Of a stretch of DNA of 64,000 nt, positions 31,183 through 41,067 are shown piece by piece. Numbering within the stretch: the first letter of the stretch is position 1; each line of letters opens with the position of its first letter. The translations under genes and the position numbers were made by a program. The DNA lies in the NCBI GenBank assembly GCA_000953695.1, contig LN554846.1, positions 2,939,354 through 3,003,353 on the forward strand, given 5' to 3'. This stretch comes from Aliivibrio wodanis (lineage in GTDB: Bacteria > Pseudomonadota > Gammaproteobacteria > Enterobacterales > Vibrionaceae). The notes beneath the pieces are model-generated. The model searched no databases. It was not told where the DNA came from and saw nothing but the letters and a program-made list of their open reading frames with translations.

Positions 31183-32463
31183 ATGAACGTTCGTGCTGCG
31201 GCAGCAAAAGTTATTTATCAAGTTGTCGATCAGGGTCATTCTCTCTCTTCTGCACTTCCAAAAGCTCAAGCCGAGATAAAACCTCGTGATCAGGCTTTAC
31301 TGCAAGAGATTTGTTATGGCGTATTGCGCTTTCTTCCTCGTTTGGAATCGGTTGCTCAATCTCTTATGGATAAACCGCTAAAAGGGAAGCAACGTGTTTT
31401 TCACCACCTGATCTTAGTCGGTATTTACCAATTAAGCTTCATGCGTATCCCAGCTCATGCCGCCGTTGGCGAAACGGTTGAAGGCACGAAAAACCTAAAG
31501 GGCCCAAAATTGCGAGGGTTAATTAATGGCGTTCTTCGTAGCTATCAACGTAATCAAGAAGAGTTGGATGCCAAATCTATCAGCCACGACTCTGGTAAAT
31601 ATGGTCACCCTGGTTGGTTACTAAAAATGCTAAAAGAAGCGTACCCAGACCAATGGGAATCGATTGTTGAAGCAAACAACAACAAGGCACCAATGTGGTT
31701 ACGCGTAAACAGTCAGCACCATACTCGCGATGAATACATCGCTCTACTTGAAAAAGAAGAGATCGAAGTAACCCCACACAGCCAAGCAACCGACGCATTA
31801 TTATTAGATAAAGCGCGTGATGTATTTACATTACCGGGCTTCGAGCAAGGTTGGGTATCGGTACAAGATGCAGCAGCTCAACTTTCAGCTGAGTATTTAC
31901 AACCACAAGATGGTGAACTCATTCTTGATTGCTGTGCTGCTCCTGGTGGCAAAACTGCACATATTTTAGAGCGAACAAAAGACACAAACGTTGTTGCTAT
32001 CGATTGTGATGAAACACGCTTAACTCGCGTGTACGAAAACTTAGAACGCCTTAACTTAACAGCAAAAGTTATTTGTGGTGATGCTCGTTATCCTGAACAA
32101 TGGTGGAAAGGCGAACAGTTTGACCGCATTTTATTAGATGCGCCTTGCTCTGCAACGGGTGTTATTCGTCGTCATCCAGACATCAAATGGTTGCGTCGTT
32201 CAGAAGATATTAAAGCGCTTGCTGAACTGCAAAGTGAAATCTTTGATGCAATGTGGCTACAGTTAAAATCTGGCGGCACCATGGTGTATGCGACGTGTTC
32301 AATCACACCGCAAGAAAACTGCGATCAAGTAAAAGCCTTTTTAGAGCGCACAGAAAATGCCTCTTTGGTGGATAATACTGATCCAGCAAAACCTGGGCGT
32401 CAAATTCTTCCTGGTGAAGAAAATATGGACGGCTTCTATTACGCTGTTCTACAAAAAGCATAA
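31183..32463 (+). CDS. rsmB: 16S rRNA m5C967 methyltransferase
   Basis: RsmB methylates C967 of 16S rRNA with S-adenosylmethionine. The 426 residues have an N-terminal NusB-like helical domain (about 1-140). The SAM fold has [14 protein letters not shown] near 246 and the two cysteine motifs DAPCSATG and [11 protein letters not shown], the catalytic pair. AGGTGA lies before the ATG. It is followed closely by trkA (24 bp), as in E. coli. Confidence 0.95.
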   Translation: MNVRAAAAKVIYQVVDQGHSLSSALPKAQAEIKPRDQALLQEICYGVLRFLPRLESVAQSLMDKPLKGKQRVFHHLILVGIYQLSFMRIPAHAAVGETVEGTKNLKGPKLRGLINGVLRSYQRNQEELDAKSISHDSGKYGHPGWLLKMLKEAYPDQWESIVEANNNKAPMWLRVNSQHHTRDEYIALLEKEEIEVTPHSQATDALLLDKARDVFTLPGFEQGWVSVQDAAAQLSAEYLQPQDGELILDCCAAPGGKTAHILERTKDTNVVAIDCDETRLTRVYENLERLNLTAKVICGDARYPEQWWKGEQFDRILLDAPCSATGVIRRHPDIKWLRRSEDIKALAELQSEIFDAMWLQLKSGGTMVYATCSITPQENCDQVKAFLERTENASLVDNTDPAKPGRQILPGEENMDGFYYAVLQKA

Positions 32464-32487
32464 TCTATATACGAGCGAGCAAGCGGT

Positions 32488-33864
32488 ATGAAAATCATAA
32501 TCTTAGGTGCAGGGCAGGTTGGCGGCACATTAGCTGAAAACTTGGTTGGCGAAAACAACGACATTACGGTTGTTGATAAGAGTTCAGAACGACTGCGTGA
32601 GTTACAAGATAAATACGACTTACGCGTAGTTCAAGGATTTGCCAGTCACCCAGATACCTTAAGAGAGGCTGGTGCACAAGATGCAGATATGTTGGTTGCC
32701 GTAACCAACTCTGACGAAACCAATATGATTGCTTGTCAGATCGCATTTACCATTTTCAATACTCCTAACCGTATTGCTCGTATTCGTTCGCCTGAATACC
32801 TAAAAGAAAAAGACCGCTTATTCCAATCAGATGCTATTCCGGTTGATCACCTAATTGCACCAGAAGAATTAGTGACTGGTTATATTGAGCGTCTAATTGA
32901 ATACCCAGGTGCACTTCAAGTTGCTAGCTTTGCTGAGAAAAAAGTCAGCTTGGTAGCAGTAAAAGCCTACTATGGCGGCCCACTTGTCGGAAACGCACTT
33001 TCTGCACTTCGTGATCATATGCCTCACATTGATACTCGTGTTGCTGCTATTTTCCGTCAAGGTCGTCCAATTAGACCTCAAGGTACAACAGTTATTGAAG
33101 CGGATGATGAAGTCTTCTTTGTTGCGGCAAGTAACCACATTCGCTCTGTAATGAGTGAGTTACAACGTCTAGAACGTCCATACAAACGAATTATGATTGT
33201 TGGTGGCGGTAATATCGGTGCAGGTCTTGCCAGACGTTTAGAGAAAAACTACAGCGTTAAACTCATTGAGCGTAATATGAAACGCGCAGAGCAGTTATCA
33301 GAATTGCTCGAAGACAGCATTGTTTTCTGTGGTGATGCTGCTGATCAAGAATTACTCAGTGAAGAGCACATTGACCAAGTCGATGTCTTTATTGCAGTAA
33401 CCAACGAAGATGAAGCAAACATCATGTCCGCCATGCTTGCAAAACGCATGGGCGCTAAAAAAGTAATGGTACTAATCCAGCGTGGCGCTTATGTCGATTT
33501 AGTTCAAGGCGGCGTAATTGATGTGGCTATTTCTCCTCAACAAGCGACCATTTCAGCACTATTAACCCATGTTCGTCGTGCCGATATCGTAAACGTATCT
33601 TCTCTTCGTCGTGGAGCAGCAGAAGCAATTGAAGCGATTGCTCATGGTGATGAAACTACCTCTAAAGTTGTTGGTAAAGAAGTACAACACATCAAACTTC
33701 CACCAGGTACCACTATTGGTGCGATTGTTCGTGGCGAAGAAGTTCTCATCGCACACGATAAGACTGTGATCGAGCAGGATGATCACGTTGTTATGTTCCT
33801 AGTGGATAAAAAATACGTTCAGGATGTTGAACGCTTATTCCAACCGAGCCCGTTCTTCTTGTAA
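32488..33864 (+). CDS. trkA: Trk potassium system regulatory subunit TrkA
   Basis: TrkA is a cytoplasmic ring protein that gates the TrkH potassium channel in response to NAD(H) and ATP. The 458 residues hold two RCK units. Each begins with a dinucleotide-binding loop: [13 protein letters not shown] near residue 6 and [14 protein letters not shown] near 238. Each is followed by a TrkA_C domain. Its stop is two bases from trkH. Confidence 0.96.
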   Translation: MKIIILGAGQVGGTLAENLVGENNDITVVDKSSERLRELQDKYDLRVVQGFASHPDTLREAGAQDADMLVAVTNSDETNMIACQIAFTIFNTPNRIARIRSPEYLKEKDRLFQSDAIPVDHLIAPEELVTGYIERLIEYPGALQVASFAEKKVSLVAVKAYYGGPLVGNALSALRDHMPHIDTRVAAIFRQGRPIRPQGTTVIEADDEVFFVAASNHIRSVMSELQRLERPYKRIMIVGGGNIGAGLARRLEKNYSVKLIERNMKRAEQLSELLEDSIVFCGDAADQELLSEEHIDQVDVFIAVTNEDEANIMSAMLAKRMGAKKVMVLIQRGAYVDLVQGGVIDVAISPQQATISALLTHVRRADIVNVSSLRRGAAEAIEAIAHGDETTSKVVGKEVQHIKLPPGTTIGAIVRGEEVLIAHDKTVIEQDDHVVMFLVDKKYVQDVERLFQPSPFFL

Positions 33865-33866
33865 TT

Positions 33867-35312
33867 ATGGTTAACTACAAACCGATCTTATTTGTAATAG
33901 GGCTAGTGCTTTCAAAGCTAGCCCTGTTTATGTATATCCCAACTCTTGTTGCTCTTTTTACTGGTACAGCTGGCTTTCTTGAGTTTGGACAAGCGGTTGC
34001 TATTACTCACGTAGTGGCATTTGCTTGTTTAACTTTTGGCCGTAGTAAACAGTTTAAGATGAACGTGAGGGATATGTTTCTTATCACCACACTTGTCTGG
34101 ACGATTGCCAGCGCCTTTGCTGCACTGCCTTTTGTGTTCATCAACCATATTAGCTTTACTGACGCTTACTTTGAAACCATGTCTGGCATAACGACGACAG
34201 GTTCAACGGTTCTCAGCGGACTAGATGATATGGCACCAAGTATTCTACTATGGCGCTCGACCCTGCAATGGCTTGGTGGGGTTGGATTCATTGTAATGGC
34301 GGTAGCTATTCTTCCAATGCTTAATGTTGGTGGTATGCGTCTATTCCAAACAGAGTCTTCCGACTGGTCAGATAAAAGTGCACCAAGAACCAAATACGTC
34401 GCCAAATATATAGTAAGTGTCTATTTAAGTTTAACGCTGTTATGTTTTTTAAGTTACTTGGTTACTGGGATGACACCGTTTGAGGCAATAAACCATGCTT
34501 TTACCACGTTATCAACTGGTGGATATTCAACGTCTGACAGCTCTATGAATCGATTTTCCAATAGTACTCATTGGGTCGCTTCTTTCTTCATGTTTGCTGG
34601 CGGTTTGCCGTTTTTATTATTCATTCAAGTACTGAAAAAACGAGATCCCAAGGTCTTATTTAAAGATGCTCAAGTCGTTGGCTATTTAAAGCTCGTTTTG
34701 ATTACAAGTTTATTTGTGGCGACATGGTTAGTCATTCATAACGATTATGAGATTATGGATGCATTACGAGTCTCTGTATTTAATATTATTTCGGTAATCA
34801 CGACCACTGGATTTGGCTTAGACGACTTCACCGCATGGGGCGCATTCCCAGCGATTATTTTTGCGTTTGTCATGATGGCAGGGGCCTGTTCTGGCTCTAC
34901 CGCTGGCGGGATTAAAATCTTCCGCTTCCAAATTGCAGCCACTATGCTTAATAAACAGATGATGAAACTGATTCACCCATCAGGTATTTTTGTCCAACGC
35001 TACAATGGCCGCCCAGTGACCGATGATATCGCACGTTCAGTAGTTGCTTTGGTATTCACCTTCTTCTTAACTATCATCATTATATCTGCATTGTTAGGCA
35101 GCTTAGGTCTTGATCCTGTTACAAGCATTACCAGTGCGATAACAGCAGTTGCTAACGTGGGTCCGGGAATGGGGCACATTGTCGGTCCAACCGGAAACTT
35201 TGCCACATTACCTGATGCCGCAAAATGGATATTAAGTATTGGTATGTTGATGGGGCGCTTAGAAATACTGACCGTATTAGTTCTTTTTTTCCCTGCATTT
35301 TGGAAGGGTTAA
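33867..35312 (+). CDS. trkH: Trk potassium uptake channel TrkH
   Basis: TrkH is the membrane channel for potassium (and sodium-driven or proton-driven uptake in vibrios). The 481 residues have many hydrophobic helices and the selectivity-filter glycines in four pore loops, for example SGITTTGST, FTTLSTGGYST, ITTTGFGLDD and VANVGPGMG. The asymmetric filters fit the TrkH/KtrB superfamily. It is last in the rsmB-trkA-trkH series, ended by a strong hairpin. Confidence 0.95.
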   Translation: MVNYKPILFVIGLVLSKLALFMYIPTLVALFTGTAGFLEFGQAVAITHVVAFACLTFGRSKQFKMNVRDMFLITTLVWTIASAFAALPFVFINHISFTDAYFETMSGITTTGSTVLSGLDDMAPSILLWRSTLQWLGGVGFIVMAVAILPMLNVGGMRLFQTESSDWSDKSAPRTKYVAKYIVSVYLSLTLLCFLSYLVTGMTPFEAINHAFTTLSTGGYSTSDSSMNRFSNSTHWVASFFMFAGGLPFLLFIQVLKKRDPKVLFKDAQVVGYLKLVLITSLFVATWLVIHNDYEIMDALRVSVFNIISVITTTGFGLDDFTAWGAFPAIIFAFVMMAGACSGSTAGGIKIFRFQIAATMLNKQMMKLIHPSGIFVQRYNGRPVTDDIARSVVALVFTFFLTIIIISALLGSLGLDPVTSITSAITAVANVGPGMGHIVGPTGNFATLPDAAKWILSIGMLMGRLEILTVLVLFFPAFWKG

Positions 35313-35330
35313 CACCTATTACCGTAATAT

Positions 35331-35368
35331 AAAAAATAGCCTAGTGTTTACGCACTAGGCCATTTTTT
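35331..35368. terminator. Bidirectional terminator between trkH and trhA-like gene
   Basis: GCCTAGTG (35339-35346) and CACTAGGC (35353-35360) pair around TTTACG and are flanked by A6 and T6. Both convergent genes can end here. Confidence 0.92.
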
Positions 35369-35386
35369 GTCATCAGGAAATCGTAT

Positions 35387-36034
35387 TTAAACGGGTTTTA
35401 CGTAGTAATAGATAGATAAAAACTGGGTAACACAACCACCAAGTACAAACAGATGCCAAATTGCATGGTTATATGGGATCTTCTTCGCGACATAAAAAAT
35501 AACACCAAGAGAATAAATCACACCACCAAGACCAAGTAAAATCACGCCATTAATATCAATATGTATCACTAATTGATACACCGCAATCACCGACAACCAC
35601 CCCATAATAAGATAAGTAATCAATGACAACTTCTTAAATCGATAAACAAAAATAATCTTGCCTATGATACCAATTAACGCAATCGCCCAAATAACCCCCA
35701 TTAACCAATAAGCTAATGGTGTACGTAAACTAACAAGAAGATAGGGGGTATAACTGCCAGCGATGAGCAAAAAAATGGCACAGTGATCAAGCGTTTTTAA
35801 TACCCGTTTTGCTTTAGGTGCGGCAATTGAATGATATAGCGTAGAAGCGAGAAACAACAAAATAATACTGGCGCCATACACAGACATACTTGTTATTGTT
35901 AACCAATCAGCATCAACCGAGTTTGCTTTTACTAATAATAATATTAAAGCAACGACACCAAAAACCATCCCTAGACCATGGCTTAAGCTATTGGCTAATT
36001 CTTCTTTTTTTGAATATGTTGTAGAGGTAGACAT
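35387..36034 (-). CDS. trhA: TrhA/hemolysin III family membrane protein
   Basis: This 215-residue protein has about seven membrane helices and belongs to the PAQR-like hemolysin III family (YqfA/TrhA). Family residues are seen in [15 protein letters not shown] near the start, [12 protein letters not shown] with the conserved His, and the terminal [11 protein letters not shown] with two more histidines. Those are proposed metal ligands. E. coli TrhA influences membrane energetics and lipid homeostasis; real haemolysis is doubtful. It converges on trkH. Confidence 0.88.
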   Translation of the reverse strand: MSTSTTYSKKEELANSLSHGLGMVFGVVALILLLVKANSVDADWLTITSMSVYGASIILLFLASTLYHSIAAPKAKRVLKTLDHCAIFLLIAGSYTPYLLVSLRTPLAYWLMGVIWAIALIGIIGKIIFVYRFKKLSLITYLIMGWLSVIAVYQLVIHIDINGVILLGLGGVIYSLGVIFYVAKKIPYNHAIWHLFVLGGCVTQFLSIYYYVKPV

Positions 36035-36132
36035 AATTATCCCATAGAGTGATTACTCGATAAGGGAAGTATGCCACATTTAAGCGTACACTTGTAAGCT
36101 TAAATGTGAGGTTTTTCATTTATATCTATTTA

Positions 36133-36921
36133 CTATGTCGTTTGATTTAAAAAATCAATAACTTGCTGACCTGCATCTTCTGGAGATAATTTTGTTGAGA
36201 GCACTAGATTACGCTTTAAATCTCCATTGCTTAACACTGAAGATAATAAGCCCAATACTCCTCCTTTATGCCTTCTATCAACCTCAAACCACAACTCTAA
36301 TTCGTCACTATTTCTATGTGCAATTAACTCAAGTTCACGCCAACGACCGTGGTATGGGCCATCAAAAGGAACAAATTCAAATTCTTGAACAAAAGGTAAC
36401 TCAAATCCTTCCACATGTTCACACTCAACCTGACGAATACGCAGACCTTCCGTTTCTAATGCTGTTAACACCCCATCAAGTAATGGCTCTGGACGAACAG
36501 TAATCGGATCTTTATCTGTCGGGTCTAACCCTAGAGAGATATCTAGCCCAGTTTGTACCCATACCTTTGCATCACCAATTGTCACTGGTGTATTTAATGG
36601 CAGATCCAACTCAACATCAAATTTTCGCTCTTGTTTAGGTTCTATGGTAAATGCGTAAGGTAATCCCCAATCGACTAATACATGAGTTTGACTGATAATC
36701 TCTCTACGTGTTCCCTTTTCATCATTACGCATCATTTCTTTTTTATACTGACAGCATAATTTCAAATCAATATTTTCAATATGCTGCTCAGTAGCTCCTC
36801 CCGTAATTTCAATAGTCACTTGTACTTTTTGACCTGGGATCAGAATTTCATGATGAATAATCGTATCTACATTTGCAGAACCAATACCCAACGATGCCAG
36901 TGTTTTCTTAAAAAAAGACAT
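36133..36921 (-). CDS. Spo0M-like (sporulation-control protein homologue)
   Basis: This 262-residue protein resembles Spo0M, an arrestin-like two-lobed beta fold. The start is the ATG at 36921 (MSFFKKTLASLGIGSANVDT), with GGGAG seven bases upstream. An upstream in-frame start at 36972 is not supported. Non-sporulating gammaproteobacteria commonly carry this gene, and its function there is unknown. The C-terminal WFEVDRRHKGGVLGLLSS segment is the conserved end. It is a single gene, and the 21-bp palindrome at 37030-37050 lies upstream. Confidence 0.85.
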   Translation of the reverse strand: MSFFKKTLASLGIGSANVDTIIHHEILIPGQKVQVTIEITGGATEQHIENIDLKLCCQYKKEMMRNDEKGTRREIISQTHVLVDWGLPYAFTIEPKQERKFDVELDLPLNTPVTIGDAKVWVQTGLDISLGLDPTDKDPITVRPEPLLDGVLTALETEGLRIRQVECEHVEGFELPFVQEFEFVPFDGPYHGRWRELELIAHRNSDELELWFEVDRRHKGGVLGLLSSVLSNGDLKRNLVLSTKLSPEDAGQQVIDFLNQTT

Positions 36922-37029
36922 GTTAACTCTCCCTGACTCATCCATGCATTTCAGTCTATTAGTATTGCTCAATTTATATCATTTCGCTGAGATGTACCTC
37001 GACTAATTGGCAGTTTATGATACTCTCAG

Positions 37030-37050
37030 TGAGTGTTTTATAAACACTCA
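37030..37050. promoter_or_regulatory. Perfect 21-bp palindrome (possible operator)
   Basis: TGAGTGTTT (37030-37038) and AAACACTCA (37042-37050) are exact inverse copies around TAT. It lies about 110 bp upstream of the Spo0M-like gene (minus) and 115 bp upstream of the small ORF (plus). No T-run follows, so it looks like a protein-binding site rather than a terminator. The regulator is unknown. Confidence 0.5.
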
Positions 37051-37164
37051 ATCCTGACGATTTATTTGGACTAGCGAAAGCTAAAAAGAGTCTCATTTTG
37101 ATGTAACTCATAAATCGTTAGGTCATTAATTTGGCCAAGGAAGTGCCTGACTATAGAGATAAAC

Positions 37165-37332
37165 ATGCGTCCTATGACTGTCAGGTTCTCACGCTCTGCT
37201 TCAACGCATAGTGTGGATCGTCGTCGCAGCCACTTTGTAAAAGTGGCGGTAACGAAAAAGAACGTACCAGAAATGACTCTAGTAGTTTCAACAAAAACTG
37301 AAACTCCAACTGAAGTTTCCTGTGCGGCATAA
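37165..37332 (+). CDS. Possible small basic protein (55 aa) or structured RNA
   Basis: An ATG at 37165 opens a 55-codon frame beginning MRPMTVRFSRSAS, with a basic first half (VDRRRSHFVKVAVTKK) and a Thr/Val/Glu-rich second half, ending SCAA. I do not recognise the protein. The start has only a weak GAGA upstream. CCTGAC (37146-37151) and GTCAGG (37180-37185) could fold over the start codon. GCCACTTT-GTA-AAAGTGGC (37229-37247) is a perfect hairpin inside the frame, so the transcript may be an RNA gene instead. A terminator follows four bases after the stop. Coding status is uncertain. Confidence 0.45.
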   Translation: MRPMTVRFSRSASTHSVDRRRSHFVKVAVTKKNVPEMTLVVSTKTETPTEVSCAA

Positions 37333-37335
37333 TTT

Positions 37336-37366
37336 AAAAGCGTAGCCTTTGGGTTACGCTTTTTCT
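37336..37366 (+). terminator. Terminator after the small ORF/RNA
   Basis: AAAAGCGTAGCC (37336-37347) pairs with GGTTACGCTTTT (37352-37364 region) with one G-U pair and a T-rich tail (TTTTTCTTTT). It shows that a short transcript on the plus strand ends here, separate from yihD. Confidence 0.85.
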
Positions 37367-37425
37367 TTTAATATCTGATATAACTTCGATATACTTGCCC
37401 TTAATAATAATAGGGAGAATGCTCA

Positions 37426-37689
37426 ATGAAATGCCATCGCGTTAATGAACTTATCGAATTGATCCACCCAGAATGGAAAAAAGAACCTGAACTTAATCTT
37501 ATGCAGTTCATTATGAAACTTGCAGAAGAGACTAAATATGAAGGTAAATTAGAAGATCTTACGGACGATGTTCTTATCTATCATCTAAAAATGCGCAACA
37601 GCGAAAAAGATGAAATGATCCCAGGCTTAGCAAAAGATCAAGAAAACGATTTTAAAACTGCCATTCTAAAAGCACGCGGACTTCTATAA
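37426..37689 (+). CDS. yihD: YihD family protein (DUF1040)
   Basis: This 87-residue soluble protein matches the YihD/DUF1040 family by start ([19 protein letters not shown]) and size. The function is not known. The sequence is largely helical and charged with no catalytic motif. AGGGAG lies before the start. It is followed by a hairpin at 37703-37729. The neighbourhood with srkA (yihE), dsbA and yihG is the same as in E. coli. Confidence 0.88.
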   Translation: MKCHRVNELIELIHPEWKKEPELNLMQFIMKLAEETKYEGKLEDLTDDVLIYHLKMRNSEKDEMIPGLAKDQENDFKTAILKARGLL

Positions 37690-37702
37690 GAATCGACAAT
37701 AG

Positions 37703-37734
37703 CGATCTGATTTATAAAGAATCAGATCGAATTT
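37703..37734 (+). terminator. Hairpin after yihD
   Basis: CGATCTGATT (37703-37712) and AATCAGATCG (37720-37729) form a perfect 10-bp stem followed by AATTTC. The T-run is short, so termination is likely but not strong. Confidence 0.55.
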
Positions 37735-37899
37735 CTCTCAAATAAAGCACACTTTTTTAACTAACTTTGAACCTTCCTACGTATTCTAACTACTCATCAA
37801 GCTATAATTCAGCCGCAATATCTACATCACCAACCACGAAATGGTTCAGCTCAATAAAACCATCGTTGGGATACCTCATAAAAATAATTAGGAAGAATA

Positions 37900-39318
37900 A
37901 TGAGTCAGGATAAGATCGACATCAAAGATGTGACTCCAAAACAATTTAACCCAAAAACACATAAATCTAGCAGTGACCGTTTTAATCCAAATTCAGGAAT
38001 TTATGTTCGTCAAAGCAAAGGTACGTTCCAAAAACTACGCCGCTATGGTGGGTGGTTTTTATTAGCGTTATTTGTTCTTACCCCATGGATTTCATTTGGC
38101 GACAGACAAGCGATTTTATTAGATATTGGTAGTCAGCAATTTAATTTCTTTGCCACCACTTTATTTCCTCAAGATCTCACTTTATTGGCACTTCTTTTTG
38201 TCATCGCCGCATTTGGGCTCTTTTTTATTACTACCTTTTTAGGCCGAGTATGGTGTGGTTACCTTTGCCCTCAAACCGTTTGGACATTTATGTATATCTG
38301 GTTTGAAGAAAAATTAGAAGGTCCTGCAAACAAACGACGCAAGCAAGATCAGCTAAAGATGACATCAAACTTGCTTGCCAGAAAAGCCTTAAAACACCTC
38401 GCTTGGATTGCTATTGCCATTGCGACAGGCCTAACCTTTGTTGGTTATTTTGTACCGGTAAAAGAATTAATAGTCGATTTTTTCACTTTTAATAGTGAAT
38501 TCTTACCTGCCTTTTGGGTACTATTTTTTGCAGGTTGCACCTATGGTAATGCAGGATGGATGCGTTCTATCGTCTGCTTGCATATGTGTCCTTATGCTCG
38601 CTTCCAATCTGCGATGTTTGATAAAGATACCTATATCGTTGGCTACGATCCAAAACGCGGAGAATCTCGAGGTCCAAGGTCTCGTAAAAAAGACCCTAAA
38701 GAGCTCGGATTAGGCGACTGTATTGACTGTAATTTATGTGTTCAAGTTTGCCCCACGGGTATTGATATTCGTGATGGCCTACAATACGAATGCATTAACT
38801 GTGGTGCTTGTATTGATGCTTGTAATGAAACCATGGGTAAAATGGGCTATGAAAAGGATTTAATCAGCTACACAACAGAACATAAGTTAGCAGGTCATAA
38901 AACTCATATCATGCGCCCTAAACTCATCGGCTATGGCATCGCAATGATCTTAATGGTCGGTCTGTTCATTGCCCAAATAGCCACTGTTGAACCAATGGGA
39001 CTTGATGTATTACGAGATAGAAACCAGTTATCACGTATCAACAATACTGGCCTTATTGAAAATACTTACACCTTGAAAATTATCAATAAAACGCAGCAAG
39101 AGCAAAACTATCTATTGTCGGTGACTGGCCTTGAAGAGGTGACTTGGTATGGTTCTCAAAATGTAAATGTAGAACCTGGTGAAGTATTGAGTTTACCAAT
39201 TAGCCTAGGGGCAAATAGTGATGAGTTATCTGCACCAATTACCACTATTACTTTTGAAATAAAAAATAATGACCAACAAGTGATAAAAGCAGAAAGCCGT
39301 TTCTTTAAACCGCTATAA
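37900..39318 (+). CDS. ccoG: Cytochrome c oxidase accessory protein CcoG (RdxA/FixG)
   Basis: CcoG is an inner-membrane iron-sulphur protein that helps deliver copper to cbb3-type cytochrome oxidase. The 472 residues have about five helices. There is a CGYLCPQTVW motif near 127, a CLHMCPY motif, and two ferredoxin clusters: CIDCNLCVQVCP and CINCGACIDACN near 280-310. An FixG-type C-terminal Ig-like domain follows. The ccoNOPQ genes are not in this window; an isolated ccoG near yihD/srkA is also seen in Vibrio. AGGAAG precedes the start. Confidence 0.94.
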   Translation: MSQDKIDIKDVTPKQFNPKTHKSSSDRFNPNSGIYVRQSKGTFQKLRRYGGWFLLALFVLTPWISFGDRQAILLDIGSQQFNFFATTLFPQDLTLLALLFVIAAFGLFFITTFLGRVWCGYLCPQTVWTFMYIWFEEKLEGPANKRRKQDQLKMTSNLLARKALKHLAWIAIAIATGLTFVGYFVPVKELIVDFFTFNSEFLPAFWVLFFAGCTYGNAGWMRSIVCLHMCPYARFQSAMFDKDTYIVGYDPKRGESRGPRSRKKDPKELGLGDCIDCNLCVQVCPTGIDIRDGLQYECINCGACIDACNETMGKMGYEKDLISYTTEHKLAGHKTHIMRPKLIGYGIAMILMVGLFIAQIATVEPMGLDVLRDRNQLSRINNTGLIENTYTLKIINKTQQEQNYLLSVTGLEEVTWYGSQNVNVEPGEVLSLPISLGANSDELSAPITTITFEIKNNDQQVIKAESRFFKPL

Positions 39319-39336
39319 TCACCCTATTATTGACTC

Positions 39337-39364
39337 AAAGGGCTCATAATGAGCCCTTTTTATT
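39337..39364 (+). terminator. Terminator after ccoG
   Basis: AAAGGGCTCA (39337-39346) and TGAGCCCTTT (39350-39359) pair around TAA and are followed by TTATTT. It lies just before srkA, whose start is 13 bases further on. Confidence 0.85.
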
Positions 39365-39376
39365 TGAGAAAACATT

Positions 39377-40360
39377 ATGTCTGAATACGCCTTTAACTTC
39401 AGTACGCTTACCCCTGACTTATTGTGGCATGCCCTTGCTGAGATAGGCGTAAGAGCAGAGTCTGGCTTTCTAGCGCTAAATAGCTATGAGAACCGTGTTT
39501 ATCAATTCAGTGACGAAGAAAAACGCCGCTATGTTGTGAAGTTCTATCGTCCTCAACGTTGGTCTGAGGCTCAAATCTTAGAAGAGCACTTATTTGCTAA
39601 ACAGCTTGTACAACAAGATATTCCAGTAGCTGCGCCAGTAGAAATAAACGGTAAAACACTTCACTTTGCTAAAGGCTATTGGTTTGCGCTGTTTGACAGT
39701 TTAGGTGGCCGCACATTTGAAGTAGATAATTTTGATCAACTTGAATGGGTCGGGCGCTACTTAGGTAGAATACATAAGGTCGGGGAGTCTGAGTTATTCA
39801 CTCATCGTCCAACTGTCGGACTGGATGAATACTTATATCAACCAAGAAAACTATTAGAAAACAGTTCATTCATCCCGTCTTATTTAGAGAATAGTTTTTT
39901 CTCTGATCTTGATATGTTGATTGGAAAAATCGAGCAACATTGGCAACCAAGTAAAGCAATTCGCTTACATGGCGATTGTCACCCAAGTAATATTTTATGG
40001 CGTGATGGGCCATTATTCGTGGATTTAGATGACGCGAGAAACGGTCCTGCAGCGCAAGATATCTGGATGCTTTTGAATGGTGACCGTCAAGATAAATTGG
40101 TTCAATTAGATATTCTGGTTGAAGCTTATTCTGAATATTGCGATTTTGACCACAATCAACTGAAACTAATTGAGCCATTACGTGGTCTACGAATGGTACA
40201 CTACATGGCATGGCTAGCAAAACGTTGGCAAGACCCTGCGTTTCCTATTGCATTCCCGTGGTTTGCTGACGCAAAATACTGGGAAAGCCAAGTGCTTGGG
40301 TTTAAAGAACAAATAGCCGCTTTAAACGAAGCACCTTTAGAATTAATGCCTCAATGGTAA
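39377..40360 (+). CDS. srkA: Stress response kinase A (YihE family)
   Basis: SrkA is a cytoplasmic Ser/Thr kinase with an aminoglycoside-phosphotransferase fold that counters the MazEF death pathway in E. coli. The 327 residues include [12 protein letters not shown] with the ATP-binding lysine near 55, the catalytic [12 protein letters not shown] near 197, and [11 protein letters not shown] as the metal-binding DFD equivalent. It ends just before dsbA and is co-transcribed with it, as in E. coli yihE-dsbA. Confidence 0.93.
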   Translation: MSEYAFNFSTLTPDLLWHALAEIGVRAESGFLALNSYENRVYQFSDEEKRRYVVKFYRPQRWSEAQILEEHLFAKQLVQQDIPVAAPVEINGKTLHFAKGYWFALFDSLGGRTFEVDNFDQLEWVGRYLGRIHKVGESELFTHRPTVGLDEYLYQPRKLLENSSFIPSYLENSFFSDLDMLIGKIEQHWQPSKAIRLHGDCHPSNILWRDGPLFVDLDDARNGPAAQDIWMLLNGDRQDKLVQLDILVEAYSEYCDFDHNQLKLIEPLRGLRMVHYMAWLAKRWQDPAFPIAFPWFADAKYWESQVLGFKEQIAALNEAPLELMPQW

Positions 40361-40401
40361 TAACAATAAAACAAACACAAATGGATTGGAGAGAGTTACA
40401 C

Positions 40402-41004
40402 ATGATGAAGAAAATGATGGCACTATTTGGTGCTTTAGTTCTAAGTTTTTCTGTAAACGCAGCAAACTTTACTGAAGGTGACTACTACAAAGTACTCGAC
40501 CTTCCTGAATCAAAAACGCCGACAGTAAATGAGTTCTTCTCTTTCTACTGCCCACATTGTAATAGCTTTGAACCTCTAATTCAGGGCTTAAAGAAAACAC
40601 TACCAGATAATGCAACTTTTAAGAAAACACACGTATCTTTCATGGGTGGCAAAATGGGCCTATCAATGAGTAAAGCTTACGCTACGATGGTTTCTCTTGG
40701 TGTTGAAGATAAACTGGTTCCTGTTTTTTTCAATCGTATTCATACCATGAACAAGCCACCACGTAATGAGCAAGAAATTCGTCAAATCTTCCTTGATGAA
40801 GGCGTTAACGCTGATGAGTTTGATGGTACTTACAATAGTTTTGCGATTAACTCTATGGTTAACCGTTTTGATAAAGCGTTTCAAGATAGCGGCCTAACAG
40901 GCGTTCCTGCTCTTATTGTTAACAACAAATACCTTGTTGAAACCGGTAAAATTAAAAGTGCAGAAGAGTACTACGAGCTGGTTAACTGGTTATTGAAGAA
41001 GTAA
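40402..41004 (+). CDS. dsbA: Thiol:disulfide interchange protein DsbA
   Basis: DsbA introduces disulphide bonds into periplasmic proteins. The start is placed at 40402 ([20 protein letters not shown], a signal peptide), with GGAGAG upstream. A further in-frame start at 40354 would put 16 extra residues ahead of the signal. The active site CPHC is in [11 protein letters not shown] near mature residue 30, and the cis-proline is in GVPALIV. The full length of about 200 residues is usual. DsbA supports many secreted factors and pili. Confidence 0.95.
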   Translation: MMKKMMALFGALVLSFSVNAANFTEGDYYKVLDLPESKTPTVNEFFSFYCPHCNSFEPLIQGLKKTLPDNATFKKTHVSFMGGKMGLSMSKAYATMVSLGVEDKLVPVFFNRIHTMNKPPRNEQEIRQIFLDEGVNADEFDGTYNSFAINSMVNRFDKAFQDSGLTGVPALIVNNKYLVETGKIKSAEEYYELVNWLLKK

Positions 41005-41035
41005 TAAACAGTCTCGTTTAAAAGTAATAGAAACT

Positions 41036-41064
41036 AAAAGGGAGCGATAATTCGCTCCCTTTTT
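41036..41064. terminator. Bidirectional terminator between dsbA and acyltransferase
   Basis: AAAAGGGAGCGA (41036-41047) and TCGCTCCCTTTT (41052-41063) form a 12-bp stem with loop TAAT. It can end dsbA and the convergent acyltransferase gene. Confidence 0.92.
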
Positions 41065-41067
41065 ATA

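Noticed and set aside
35387..36034. Hemolysin/virulence factor label
   Set aside because: Hemolysin III family proteins are widespread membrane proteins; the name does not show a toxin role.
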